DNA from: Flavobacterium sp.
GTDB taxonomy: Bacteria; Bacteroidota; Bacteroidia; Flavobacteriales; Flavobacteriaceae
Reading direction: 5' to 3'
DNA length: 64,000 bases
Assembly: GCF_027531705.1 (NCBI RefSeq)
Contig: NZ_JAPZSP010000008.1
Location: 1-64,000 of the forward strand
In this document: positions 7,874 through 16,560 of the stretch, in pieces
Numbering within the stretch: position 1 is the stretch's first letter
How the letters are laid out: the number at the start of each line of letters is the position of its first letter
Notes under the pieces: generated by a model
The model's database searches: none
The model's input: the letters and a program-made list of their open reading frames with translations, nothing else
Told to the model about the DNA's origin: nothing
Position numbers and translations under genes: made by a program

Positions 7874-10042
7874 ATGCAATCAACAAATCAACAATCAACA
7901 AACAATCAGTGGTTACTACTAATCGCTTTAGTATTAGTAAGTATTTCAGGATTTTCACAATCTATTATTTCAGGAACTGTTTTAGACAACAAAAACAAAC
8001 CAATTGAAGGTGCTAACATTTTTATAGAAGGAACTTATGATGGAGCAACTTCTAACGAAAAAGGACAATTCAGTTTTACTACCGATGCAAAAGGTAATCA
8101 AGTGTTAGTGGCAAGTTACTTAACATTCGAAACTTTAAAAATGCCAATTGTTGCCGAAGATTTTAAAGAAAAAACAATCAAACTGAGAGAAAGTGTCAAT
8201 TCACTTGATGCCGTAATTATTACTGCAGGAACTTTTGATGCAGGCGAGAAAGCACGAGTTTCCGTATTGAAACCGCTCGACATTGTTACAACGGCTGGTT
8301 CTAATGGTGATATTGTTGCAGCTCTGCAAACATTACCAGGAGTAAATACAGTAGGCGAGGATGGACGACTTTTTGTTCGTGGTGGCGAAGCAGATGAAAC
8401 TCAAACTTTTGTTGATGGAATTAGAGTAGCACAACCTTATGGAGCAACAACACAAAACTTACCAACTCGCGGACGATTTTCGCCGTTTCTTTTTAGTGGT
8501 ATGTCATTTTCTACTGGTGGTTATTCAGCCGAATATGGCGAAGCTTTATCAAGTGTATTGTTGTTAAACACTAAAGAAGAAGAAACTCAAGAAAAAACAG
8601 ATATTTCGCTTATGACAGTTGGTTTAGGATTGGCAAATACACAAGTTTGGGGCAAAAATTCGTTGAGTGTTAATACGGCTTATATCAACTTAGCACCATA
8701 TCAATTAGTTGTACCTCAAAATATCGAATGGAACAGACCATTTCAATCGCTTTCTGGTGAAGCCGTTTACCGTCATAGTTTTGCCAACGGAATGTTCAAA
8801 ATGTATGCAGCTTTTGATGCATCAGATTTTGATATCACACAAGAAACTATAAACGAACCCTATAAAACACGTGTAGATTTGAATAACAATAATTTCTATT
8901 TGAATTCGTCGTACAAAGGAAATTTTGGAGAAGGTTGGCAATTGACTACTGGCTTGAGTTTGGGTTACAGTAAAAACAAAGTTAATTTAGCATCCAACTT
9001 AATCAACAATGATGAAACAGCTTCACACTTGAAATTGAAACTTAAAAAATCATTTTCAGACAGAATTAAGTTGACTTTTGGAGCTGATTATTTCATTACC
9101 CAATTTGACGAAAATTTTAATGCAATATTTGATTCTGGTTACGATGCAAATATTGGTGCTATTTATGCCGAAACAGATATTTTCTTTTCCAAAAAACTAG
9201 CGGCTAAAGTTGGTTTTAGAGCCTCTAATAACGATTATTTAAAAGAAACGGCTGTTTCACCTAGAGCTTCACTGGCATACAAATCGGGTAAGTTTTCACA
9301 GTTTTCACTTGCTTACGGAAGTTTTACACAAGCACCTAGACAAGAGTATTTGAAATATGCCGATTATTTAACAAGTGAAAAAGCGGCACATTATATTTTG
9401 AATTACCAATACAGCAGAGAAAGAAGAACTTTTCGCTCAGAAATTTATTTAAAAGAGTATTCAGATTTGGTAAAGTATAATGGCAATTTTGCACAATTTG
9501 ATAGCAGTTACAATAATAATGGTGACGGTTTTGCAAAAGGATTAGACGTTTTTTGGCGTGACGGAAAAACATTCAAGAATTTAGAATATTGGGTTTCATA
9601 TTCGTATATCGATACTGAAAGAGATTATAAAAATTTTACAGATAAAGTTACACCCAATTTTGTTGCCGATCATTCGCTTTCATTAGTTGGAAAATATTGG
9701 ATAGACAAATGGAAATCACAATTGAGTATTACACAAAGTATTGCTTCTGGACGACCATATAATAATCCTAATGAAACCGCTTTTATGAACGGAAAAACAA
9801 AAGCTTACAATACTTTAAGCATGAGTTGGGCGTATTTAATTACAACACAAAAGATTTTGTATTTATCGGTATCAAATGTCTTGAATACTCAAAATGTTTT
9901 TGGTTATGAATATGCAAACAATCCTGTGAATGGAGTTTATAACAGAAGAGAAATAATACCAGCAGCCAATCAGTTTTTCTTTGTTGGTTTTTTCTGGACT
10001 ATAAGTGATAATAAAAAAGACAACCAGTTGAATAATTTGTAG
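7874..10042 (+). CDS. TonB-dependent outer membrane receptor with carboxypeptidase-regulatory-like domain
   Basis: A 722-residue receptor from the ATG at 7874; upstream in-frame codons lie in A-rich leader DNA. The signal peptide runs to about residue 29 (LLLIALVLVSISGFSQ). A CarboxypepD-regulatory-like domain (~31-110, SGTVLDNKNKPIEGANIFIE) comes next, then a plug (VFVRGGEADE-type segment, here LFVRGGEADETQTFVDGIRV), then a beta-barrel ending in an aromatic-rich strand. No SusD partner follows, so metal, siderophore or another small substrate is more likely than a glycan. TAGATTTG at 7817-7824 is a possible -7 box. DUF2141 and repeat-type genes follow on the same strand. Confidence 0.9.
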   Translation: MQSTNQQSTNNQWLLLIALVLVSISGFSQSIISGTVLDNKNKPIEGANIFIEGTYDGATSNEKGQFSFTTDAKGNQVLVASYLTFETLKMPIVAEDFKEKTIKLRESVNSLDAVIITAGTFDAGEKARVSVLKPLDIVTTAGSNGDIVAALQTLPGVNTVGEDGRLFVRGGEADETQTFVDGIRVAQPYGATTQNLPTRGRFSPFLFSGMSFSTGGYSAEYGEALSSVLLLNTKEEETQEKTDISLMTVGLGLANTQVWGKNSLSVNTAYINLAPYQLVVPQNIEWNRPFQSLSGEAVYRHSFANGMFKMYAAFDASDFDITQETINEPYKTRVDLNNNNFYLNSSYKGNFGEGWQLTTGLSLGYSKNKVNLASNLINNDETASHLKLKLKKSFSDRIKLTFGADYFITQFDENFNAIFDSGYDANIGAIYAETDIFFSKKLAAKVGFRASNNDYLKETAVSPRASLAYKSGKFSQFSLAYGSFTQAPRQEYLKYADYLTSEKAAHYILNYQYSRERRTFRSEIYLKEYSDLVKYNGNFAQFDSSYNNNGDGFAKGLDVFWRDGKTFKNLEYWVSYSYIDTERDYKNFTDKVTPNFVADHSLSLVGKYWIDKWKSQLSITQSIASGRPYNNPNETAFMNGKTKAYNTLSMSWAYLITTQKILYLSVSNVLNTQNVFGYEYANNPVNGVYNRREIIPAANQFFFVGFFWTISDNKKDNQLNNL

Positions 10043-10083
10043 AGTGATTAGTGAATAGTAAATAGTAATTAAATTAATAAGAT

Positions 10084-10488
10084 ATGAAAAATATAATTTT
10101 AGCTTCGTTTATAGCAGTTAGTGCATTTGTATCTGCTCAAGTAAATATTAAAGTAGAAGTTACTGGATTAAAAAATAACAAAGGACAAGTTATGATTGGA
10201 CTTTATAATTCGGAAAAAGATTTTCTGAAAAAAACATTCAAAGGAAATGTTGTTCTTATAAAAGATAAAAAAGCGACTGTAACTTTTGCAAATTTACCAA
10301 AAGGAGAATATGCAGTTAGCATTTTTCATGATGAAAACAATAATGGAAAAATGGATTCTAATTTTATGGGAATTCCCAAAGAAGAGTATGCTAGTTCAAA
10401 TGGAGCAAAAGGTTTTATGGGACCACCTAAATACAAAGATGCAAAGTTTATAGTAAAAGAAGACAAAACGATTTTGCTAAAAATTTAG
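10084..10488 (+). CDS. Secreted DUF2141-family protein
   Basis: A 134-residue protein with a signal peptide (MKNIILASFIAVSAFVSAQ) and one DUF2141 domain: VTGLKNNKGQVMIGLYNSE, then YAVSIFHDENNNGKMDSNF, then a GIPKEEYASSNGAKG loop. The DENNNGKMD stretch resembles a calcium-binding-like loop typical of this family. The function is unknown. It lies 41 bp after the TonB-dependent receptor and probably shares its transcript; DUF2141 genes often accompany outer membrane receptors in Flavobacteria. Confidence 0.85.
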   Translation: MKNIILASFIAVSAFVSAQVNIKVEVTGLKNNKGQVMIGLYNSEKDFLKKTFKGNVVLIKDKKATVTFANLPKGEYAVSIFHDENNNGKMDSNFMGIPKEEYASSNGAKGFMGPPKYKDAKFIVKEDKTILLKI

Positions 10489-10658
10489 TCTAATCAACAA
10501 TTCATCATCAAAAAACGACAGTTCAGTCAGAATAAGTTTTACAACAATCAAAAGCATTCTATTTTTACATCAGAAATCAAAACAAAATCAATATCAATAA
10601 CAAACTCAATATCAATATCAAAAAACAATTTTAACATTAAATTTAAAAATTAAAAATC

Positions 10659-11285
10659 ATGACAAAAATTATCACTTCATTCGTATTTTTTCTTGCAACA
10701 GTAGTAACTGCAAATGCACAACAATTTGAACAAGGAATGGGCAAAGCCTTTGGGTTATGGAAAGAAGGAAAATCGGCAGAAGCAACTGCAATGTTTGAAA
10801 GAATTGCTTCGGCAGAAAAAAACAGTTGGTTGCCAAATTATTACGTAGCTTTAGTTAACACAACCGAAGCTTTCAATCCGGCAAACAGAGAAAAAGTTAC
10901 TGCTTTACTTACCAAAGCGCAAGATGCTTTAGATGTTGAACTGGTAAAAGAGCCAAACAATGCTGAGCTTATGGTTATGCAAGCCTTGCTTCACACTGCT
11001 TGGGTAGCCTATGACCCAATGACCAACGGAATGAAATTATCTGGAACAATCATGGAATTGTACGGAAAAGCAATAGCTATCGATCCAAAAAATCCTAGAG
11101 CCGTTTTTGGTAAAGCAGAATATGAAATTGGTGGTGCTAAATGGACAGGAGCCGATGTAAAAGCACTTTGTAAAGATGTAGAACATTCAATCGAACTTTT
11201 TACTAACTTTAAACCAGAAACACCATTTCATCCAACTTGGGGATTTGATAGAGCGCAAGAAACAATGAAAAACTGTGGTAAATAA
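10659..11285 (+). CDS. Periplasmic TPR-like protein
   Basis: A 208-residue exported protein (signal peptide MTKIITSFVFFLATVVTANA). The mature part is alpha-helical with degenerate tetratricopeptide repeats: GKSAEATAMFERIASAEKNS near residue 35 and LYGKAIAIDPKNPRAVFGKA near 130. It lacks enzymatic motifs and probably mediates protein contacts. It lies 170 bp downstream of the DUF2141 gene, in an A/C-rich spacer with ATCAATATCA repeats, and upstream of the LytS-type kinase. A palindromic repeat starts 4 bp after its stop. Confidence 0.75.
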   Translation: MTKIITSFVFFLATVVTANAQQFEQGMGKAFGLWKEGKSAEATAMFERIASAEKNSWLPNYYVALVNTTEAFNPANREKVTALLTKAQDALDVELVKEPNNAELMVMQALLHTAWVAYDPMTNGMKLSGTIMELYGKAIAIDPKNPRAVFGKAEYEIGGAKWTGADVKALCKDVEHSIELFTNFKPETPFHPTWGFDRAQETMKNCGK

Positions 11286-11288
11286 TTA

Positions 11289-11390
11289 GAAGCGAATGGT
11301 TCGGGAGTTTTCAGTAATGGTAATTCCCGCTGCCTTTCCAAAACTCGCTAAAGAAGCGAGGTTTTTCCCTAGCATCGGGGCTATTTAGCA
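11289..11390 (+). repeat. CCCGCTATCC...GGGGCTA repeat family, copy D
   Basis: GAAGCGAATGGTTCGGGAGT at the left and ATCGGGGCTATTTAGC at the right align with the reverse complement of 54781-54867. A local hairpin (CTCGCTAAAGAAGCGAG) fills the centre. It starts just after the stop of the TPR-like gene. Confidence 0.7.
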
Positions 11391-11418
11391 AATCATTTGA
11401 ATAGAAAATAAAGTAAAA

Positions 11419-12780
11419 ATGACACAAAAACTAATAAAAGAAATACCAAAAGCATTACTAATAAGTTTTATAATTTTTTTAGTTTTATTGTTTATTGAGT
11501 TTCTAATTGGTGGTATAAAATTTGACAATCCAAGTGAGTTAGGATATTCTATCGGAATGCGATTCTTTTATTCCATTGTTTATAGTATGTCGTTGTATTT
11601 GGTAAACGCAATTTTATTTATCAAACTAGATGCTTTTTTTGGAGAAAACCGATTTTCACCTAAACGTTTGATAATAGGCTTTGTGTTATCTTTTTTCCTT
11701 ACATTATTTGTAATTTTCTTATTGCGAATTTTTGAAGATGTAATAATTGAAAAAAGAACTTTTGAATATTTTATTCAAAACGAAAGAGCAGCAAATTATA
11801 TTGTTTCTTCTGTTATAGCAATTGTTGTCCTGTTGGGTATTCATACTTTTTATTTTTACAAAGCTTACAACGAAAATAGAGTTAAAGAACAAAAAATAAT
11901 TGCTGGAACGGCTAACGCTAAATTTGAAAGTTTAAAAAATCAAATTGATCCACATTTTCTTTTTAATAGTCTAAATGTGTTAAGTTCATTGATAGAGGAA
12001 AATCCAGATAATGCTCAACAGTTTACAACTTCGCTATCCAAAATCTATCGGTATGTTTTAGAACAAAAAGACAAAGAATTGGTAACCGTAGCAGAGGAAT
12101 TAGCTTTCGCAAAAACGTATATGAACTTGCTCAAAATGCGTTTTGAAAATAGTATTACATACGAGATTCCAACAGGTTTTGACAATCCTGAAGCTAAAGT
12201 GGTTCCGTTGTCATTGCAATTGTTATTAGAAAATACAATAAAACATAATGTGGTAAGTGAAAATAAACCACTGAATATCAAAATTTATATAAAAGATAAT
12301 TTCCTAGTTGTGGAAAATAATCTACAAAAGAAGGAAGTATTACAAGACCGAAAAGGTGTCGGATTGCAAAATATAGTAAGTCGTTACGCCATTCTTTCAG
12401 AACGAAAAGTGTTGATAGACGAAAATGAAGAAACATTTGCAGTGTACCTTCCAATTTTAACAAAACAAATTAGTATCATGGAAACATCAAATACATTTAA
12501 CGAAAACACATCTTATTTAAGAGCTAAAGAACGTGTAGAGAAACTAAAAGGTTTTTACGGAAATTTAGCTTCTTATTGCACAGTAATACCAATTTTAATA
12601 TTCATTAATTTAACTACAAATAGCAACGGATTTCAATGGTTTTGGTTTCCAATGTTGGGTTGGGGTTTGGGTTTGACTTTTCATGCTTTTGAAACTTTTG
12701 GATATGGAAAAACTTGGGAAGAAAAGAAAATACAAGAAATATTAGACAAACAAAAAAACACCAACAACAAATGGAACTAA
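11419..12780 (+). CDS. LytS-type sensor histidine kinase fused to a 2TM domain
   Basis: A 453-residue membrane kinase. Four hydrophobic segments (about 12-32, 45-68, 85-107, 130-150) precede a His_kinase domain with the phosphoacceptor motif KNQIDPHFLFNSLNVL. An HATPase-like part follows (SLQLLLENTIKHNVV; GVGLQNIVSRYAIL). From ~365 to the end is an extra 2TM domain (YLRAKERVEKLKGFYGNLAS; GWGLGLTFHAFETFGYG). LytS kinases normally end after the ATPase domain, so this is a fusion. The matching LytTR response regulator is encoded at 14063-14818 in the same gene string. Confidence 0.9.
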   Translation: MTQKLIKEIPKALLISFIIFLVLLFIEFLIGGIKFDNPSELGYSIGMRFFYSIVYSMSLYLVNAILFIKLDAFFGENRFSPKRLIIGFVLSFFLTLFVIFLLRIFEDVIIEKRTFEYFIQNERAANYIVSSVIAIVVLLGIHTFYFYKAYNENRVKEQKIIAGTANAKFESLKNQIDPHFLFNSLNVLSSLIEENPDNAQQFTTSLSKIYRYVLEQKDKELVTVAEELAFAKTYMNLLKMRFENSITYEIPTGFDNPEAKVVPLSLQLLLENTIKHNVVSENKPLNIKIYIKDNFLVVENNLQKKEVLQDRKGVGLQNIVSRYAILSERKVLIDENEETFAVYLPILTKQISIMETSNTFNENTSYLRAKERVEKLKGFYGNLASYCTVIPILIFINLTTNSNGFQWFWFPMLGWGLGLTFHAFETFGYGKTWEEKKIQEILDKQKNTNNKWN

Positions 12781-12782
12781 TT

Positions 12783-13085
12783 ATGGACTCAAATCAAGAT
12801 TTTGAAAACTATCAAAAAGCAAAAAAACAAGTAGAAGAAATCAAAGGATTTTATTCGCACCTGCTTTCTTATGTGTTGGTTATGCTAGTTTTAGCGGGTA
12901 TTAATATAAAATATTCGCCTAGTCATATTTGGTTTTTTTGGCCATTACTGGGTTGGGGTTTAGGATTGTTTTTTCATGCGGTAAAAGTCTTTAATTGGTT
13001 TCCTTTTTTGAGTAAAAATTGGGAAGAAAAAAAATTGCAGCAATTTATGGATGAAGAAAAAAATAGATCAAAAAAATACGAGTAA
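12783..13085 (+). CDS. 2TM-domain protein
   Basis: A 100-residue protein made of one 2TM domain: charged KAKKQVEEIKGFYSHLLSYV, a second membrane hairpin GWGLGLFFHAVKVF, then the conserved KNWEEKKLQQFMDEE tail. It closely resembles the C-terminal domain of the kinase just upstream, so the two probably arose by duplication. I use the ATG at 12783, two bases after the kinase stop; an ATG at 12771 would overlap it. The function is unknown; it is likely a partner in the same signalling complex. Confidence 0.82.
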   Translation: MDSNQDFENYQKAKKQVEEIKGFYSHLLSYVLVMLVLAGINIKYSPSHIWFFWPLLGWGLGLFFHAVKVFNWFPFLSKNWEEKKLQQFMDEEKNRSKKYE

Positions 13086-13087
13086 TC

Positions 13088-13402
13088 ATGACATCACAAG
13101 AACAAATTCAATATGAAAATGCACTTAAAAGAGTAAAAAAAGTTAAAGGTTTTTATACTCATTTAATAGTTTATGTAGTAATAAATATAATGATTATTAT
13201 TGTAAATATTCAAAATCTTGATAAAGAAGACAGTTATTTTCAGATAGAAAATTTCTTTACTGCTTTCTTTTGGGGAATTGGACTTTTATCGCATGCACTT
13301 TCAGTTTTTGGTCCAAATTTATTTCTAGGAAAAGATTGGGAAGATAAAAAAATTAAAGAATTGATGGAAAAAGAAAATAGTAATCAACAAAAATGGCAAT
13401 AA
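13088..13402 (+). CDS. 2TM-domain protein
   Basis: A 104-residue protein with the same 2TM layout (ALKRVKKVKGFYTHLIVYVV, then FFWGIGLLSHALSVFG and KDWEDKKIKELMEKE). It is the third 2TM domain in a row in this cluster. It starts two bases after the preceding stop and its own stop overlaps the next start, so it is firmly in the operon. Confidence 0.83.
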   Translation: MTSQEQIQYENALKRVKKVKGFYTHLIVYVVINIMIIIVNIQNLDKEDSYFQIENFFTAFFWGIGLLSHALSVFGPNLFLGKDWEDKKIKELMEKENSNQQKWQ

Positions 13403-14058
13403 TGATAAATTTGGAATATATTTTTAAAATTTTGCTTGTAATCCACATTATAGCAGGAAGCATTGGTTTAATTACTGGAACTATCAATATTGCTAGAAAA
13501 AAAGGGGATAAATTGCATAAAAATGTTGGTTTGTTTTTTCTTTACGGAATGGTAATCAATGGAATTGCAGGTTTATTGATGACATTAATTCACAGTAATC
13601 CATTCTTGTTTATCGTTGGAATTTTCTCAATTTATATGGCAGCAACAGGTCAACGATATCTTTCATTAAAAAAAATATTGAAAGGCGAAAAAGCCAAAAC
13701 AATCGATTGGATTTTAAGTACATTAATGTTACTTTTTGGAATCGGATTTTTAATATATGGAATCCTTATTTTGCTTTCAAGTAATAATTTCGGAATCGTA
13801 TTATTAGTTTTTGGATTTATCAGCATTTCAATGGTTTATCAAGATTTCAAAAATTATAAAGGTCAAAATTCAATAAAAAATTTTTGGTTATTGATACACA
13901 TTCAGCGAATGATTGGTTCATACATTGCCGCAGCTACAGCCTTTTTAGTGGTAAATAATACGATCTTGCCAGGATTTGTAGCTTGGCTTTTACCAACAGT
14001 AATTCTAATACCATTAATATTTAAATGGTCAAATAAATATAAAATCGTTTCAAAATAA
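13402..14058 (+). CDS. Multi-pass membrane protein, DUF2306-like
   Basis: A 218-residue integral membrane protein with about seven hydrophobic segments. ILLVIHIIAGSIGLITGTIN near the N-terminus and LLIHIQRMIGSYIAAATAFL near residue 165 carry spaced His residues, as in DUF2306-like and haem-binding membrane families; haem binding is only a possibility. I use the ATG at 13402, where TAATG joins the previous stop and this start; an ATG at 13393 is the alternative. It lies between the 2TM genes and the response regulator gene, so it belongs to the same operon. Confidence 0.7.
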   Translation: MINLEYIFKILLVIHIIAGSIGLITGTINIARKKGDKLHKNVGLFFLYGMVINGIAGLLMTLIHSNPFLFIVGIFSIYMAATGQRYLSLKKILKGEKAKTIDWILSTLMLLFGIGFLIYGILILLSSNNFGIVLLVFGFISISMVYQDFKNYKGQNSIKNFWLLIHIQRMIGSYIAAATAFLVVNNTILPGFVAWLLPTVILIPLIFKWSNKYKIVSK

Positions 14059-14062
14059 GCAT

Positions 14063-14818
14063 ATGAACATAATAATAATCGAAGATGAAAAACCAGCTGC
14101 AAGATTGTTGCAACGAAAGGTTGAAAAATTAGGATTGCAAGTCAATCAAATGCTTCATTCCGTGGAAGAATCAATCAATTGGTTTCAAAATAATCCACAT
14201 CCTGATTTGATTTTTCTTGATATTCAACTTTCCGATGGTTTGTCTTTTGAAATTTTTGAAGCAATTGATATAAAAAGTGCTGTGATCTTCACAACTGCTT
14301 ATGATGAATATGCTTTGCGAGCTTTTAAACTAAATAGTATAGATTATTTGCTAAAGCCAATTGACGAAGAAGATTTGGAAACGGCCATTTCTAAATTCAA
14401 AAATCAATTTCAAAAAAGTTCTATTGCTTCATTAGATTTTGAAATGATCAAAAAAATGTTGATCAATCCAATTGATAGAGAATACAAAAAGCGATTTACT
14501 ATCAAAATGGGACAACAACTTAAGATGATTAATATTGATGAGGTTGAGTGCTTTTTTAGCGAAAACAAAGGCACTTATTTACACACTTTCGACAATAGAG
14601 ATTACTTGCTAGACAACACATTAGAGCAACTAGAAACCGAACTCAATCCAGAAGATTTCTACCGAGTTTCAAGAAAATTCATTATTCCTTTGAAAGCTAT
14701 TAAGGAAATTCAGCTTTATAGCAATTCACGTTTAAAAGTAATTTTGCCAACCTACAAAGAGGATGAGGTTATTGTAAGCCGTGAAAAAGTAGGAGATTTT
14801 AAAACTTGGTTAGGGTAG
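14063..14818 (+). CDS. LytTR-family response regulator
   Basis: A 251-residue cytoplasmic transcription regulator. The receiver domain (1-~120) has the acidic pocket (EDE at 7-9), the phosphoacceptor Asp53 in DLIFLDIQLSDG, and Lys in LLKPIDEED. The LytTR DNA-binding domain covers ~150-250 (FTIKMGQQLKMINIDEVECF; FYRVSRKFIIPLKAIKEIQL). It pairs with the LytS-type kinase at the head of this operon, four genes upstream. Targets are not visible, though the operon itself is a usual target of such systems. Confidence 0.92.
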   Translation: MNIIIIEDEKPAARLLQRKVEKLGLQVNQMLHSVEESINWFQNNPHPDLIFLDIQLSDGLSFEIFEAIDIKSAVIFTTAYDEYALRAFKLNSIDYLLKPIDEEDLETAISKFKNQFQKSSIASLDFEMIKKMLINPIDREYKKRFTIKMGQQLKMINIDEVECFFSENKGTYLHTFDNRDYLLDNTLEQLETELNPEDFYRVSRKFIIPLKAIKEIQLYSNSRLKVILPTYKEDEVIVSREKVGDFKTWLG

Positions 14819-14841
14819 AAGATTTTAAATTGATTTTTTTT

Positions 14842-14924
14842 AGGAGCTATTTCCAGCTATCCACTCTATCTTTTTCTTTTTAAAGAAAAAAGAAAAAGGA
14901 TGCCGTTCCTATCTGGGCTAGGGC
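14842..14924 (+). repeat. CCCGCTATCC...GGGGCTA repeat family, copy A
   Basis: AGGAGCTATTTCCAGCTATC at the left and ATCTGGGCTAGGGC at the right. A T-run/A-run hairpin (CTTTTTCTTT against AAAGAAAAAG) fills the centre. It is nearly the same as 60451-60531. Confidence 0.8.
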
Positions 14925-14946
14925 ATTGTAGTTAATATGTATGTTT

Positions 14947-15585
14947 TTATTTCCCATTTTTATGAGAGCCGTCACAGTTAGGAAGCCTTTTTGATAATCC
15001 GCAGACGCAATCATTTATTCCTTTTCCGTTTAGAATTCGTTGGATATATTTTTCAATTCTAGCTACTTTTGTTGAAGATTGTTTTGGTTCAGAAAAAAAC
15101 ATATTGTAAGCTCGTTGTCTTCCTGGTGTTAATGCTTCAAAAGCAGTTTTGAATCCTAAATCTTGGCTAAATTTGGTCAAAAGTTCTTCAGGAAATTCGA
15201 GCTCAGTATTTTTATCAAAAGTTACTTTCAAACCAGCCTTTTCCACTTCAATTGCTTCGTAAATATAGGCTTTTAAGACGCTTTCTAATTCAATAATTTG
15301 ATTAACATTGGTAAATTTAGCAAAACGAGCAGATTGAGAGTTTTCTCCAGGTTTGACCAAAATACTATTGGTGTCACTTAATAACACTCCTTTAAAAAAA
15401 GTAAGCACACAATAGTCTTTGAATTCACCTATTATGACAATATTTTTTTGTTTAAAAGTATAGCAAGGCGAATTCCATTTAAAATCTTCTGTTAGCTGAC
15501 AGTCAAGTAGAATTAATCTTAATTTTTCCATTTCTGCCTGCCATCTTTTTGCATTGCTTAAAAAGTCATCAACTTTTGGATTCAT
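14947..15585 (-). CDS. YdeI/DUF1801-like protein with C-terminal CDGSH motif
   Basis: A 212-residue protein. The N-terminal part (~1-115) is a DUF1801-type fold (FKWNSPCYTFKQKNIVIIGE). The middle matches the YdeI C-terminal helical region (FKTAFEALTPGRQRAYNMFF; ARIEKYIQRILNGKG). The last 20 residues contain CVCGLSKRLPNCDGSH, which fits C-x-C-x2-S-x3-P-x-C-D-G-S-H, the ligand pattern of CDGSH 2Fe-2S proteins (Cys193, Cys195, Cys204, His208). An iron-sulfur cluster is therefore plausible. The function is unknown. It stands alone, with a repeat element after its stop. Confidence 0.85.
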   Translation of the reverse strand: MNPKVDDFLSNAKRWQAEMEKLRLILLDCQLTEDFKWNSPCYTFKQKNIVIIGEFKDYCVLTFFKGVLLSDTNSILVKPGENSQSARFAKFTNVNQIIELESVLKAYIYEAIEVEKAGLKVTFDKNTELEFPEELLTKFSQDLGFKTAFEALTPGRQRAYNMFFSEPKQSSTKVARIEKYIQRILNGKGINDCVCGLSKRLPNCDGSHKNGK

Positions 15586-15718
15586 CTTATTTTTTTTAAA
15601 CTTAGTATTACAAATATATCGAAAACTTAGAAATAAATTAATTCTATAAAAGAATCTTTTTGGGAATCAAAATTCATAAATTAGCAGTAAATTTATAGCA
15701 ATAAAAGCAATCAGGATA

Positions 15719-16558
15719 ATGATTAAAGTAACCAGAGAATTCATTCTTAACTTATACAAACCAATAGCAAAAGACACTCACAAAGGAATTCAAGGGCACG
15801 CACTTTTGATTGGTGGAAGTTATAGCAAAATGGGTTCTGTATGTTTGTCAAGCAAAGCTGCTTTGAGAACTGGTTGTGGATTGGTTACTGCTTTTATTCC
15901 AAAATGTGGTTATGAAATTGTTCAAATCTCAACTCCTGAAGCAATGGTTTTGACTGATGAAAATGAAAAGGTGCTTTCAAATATCATTTATAATTTTGAA
16001 CCAAAAGCCATTGGAATAGGCATGGGAATAGGGCAAGACGTAGTTACCGAAAAGGCATTTTATAATTTTTTGCTCAATAACAAAACCGATTTACTTGTTG
16101 ATGCTGACGGATTAAATATTTTGTCAAAAAACAAAAATTGGTTATCACTTTTACCGCCAAAAACTATTCTAACGCCACACAAAAAAGAACTCGAAAGACT
16201 AATTGGTACTTGGCAAACAGAAGAAGAAAAGTTGGAAAAAATCATCCAGTTTTCTTTGGAAAATGATTTGATTATTGTTGTAAAAGGCGCACCAACTTTA
16301 ATTATTAGTGATTCTGAAATTTACCAAAACACTACTGGAAACCAAGCCTTAGCAACAGCAGGAAGCGGCGATGTTTTATCAGGAATTATAACGAGTTTAC
16401 TAGCTCAAAATTACGAACCCAAAAATGCTGCAATTCTAGGTGTTTACCTTCATGGATTAACTGCCGATATTGCTGCGCCAGAAATGAGTTATCAAGCGTT
16501 TATTGCTAGTGATATTATTAGATATTTAGGAAAAGCATTTTTGAGTTTAGAAAATTAA
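15719..16558 (+). CDS. nnrD: ADP-dependent NAD(P)H-hydrate dehydratase
   Basis: Repairs hydrated NAD(P)H in the cytoplasm using ADP. The 279 residues form only the ribokinase-like dehydratase domain; the NnrE epimerase domain often fused in front is absent. Key segments are [44 protein letters not shown], and the catalytic/ADP-binding [20 protein letters not shown]. It begins at an ATG and is convergent with the L,D-transpeptidase gene, the stops being three bases apart. Confidence 0.92.
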   Translation: MIKVTREFILNLYKPIAKDTHKGIQGHALLIGGSYSKMGSVCLSSKAALRTGCGLVTAFIPKCGYEIVQISTPEAMVLTDENEKVLSNIIYNFEPKAIGIGMGIGQDVVTEKAFYNFLLNNKTDLLVDADGLNILSKNKNWLSLLPPKTILTPHKKELERLIGTWQTEEEKLEKIIQFSLENDLIIVVKGAPTLIISDSEIYQNTTGNQALATAGSGDVLSGIITSLLAQNYEPKNAAILGVYLHGLTADIAAPEMSYQAFIASDIIRYLGKAFLSLEN

Positions 16559-16560
16559 AT

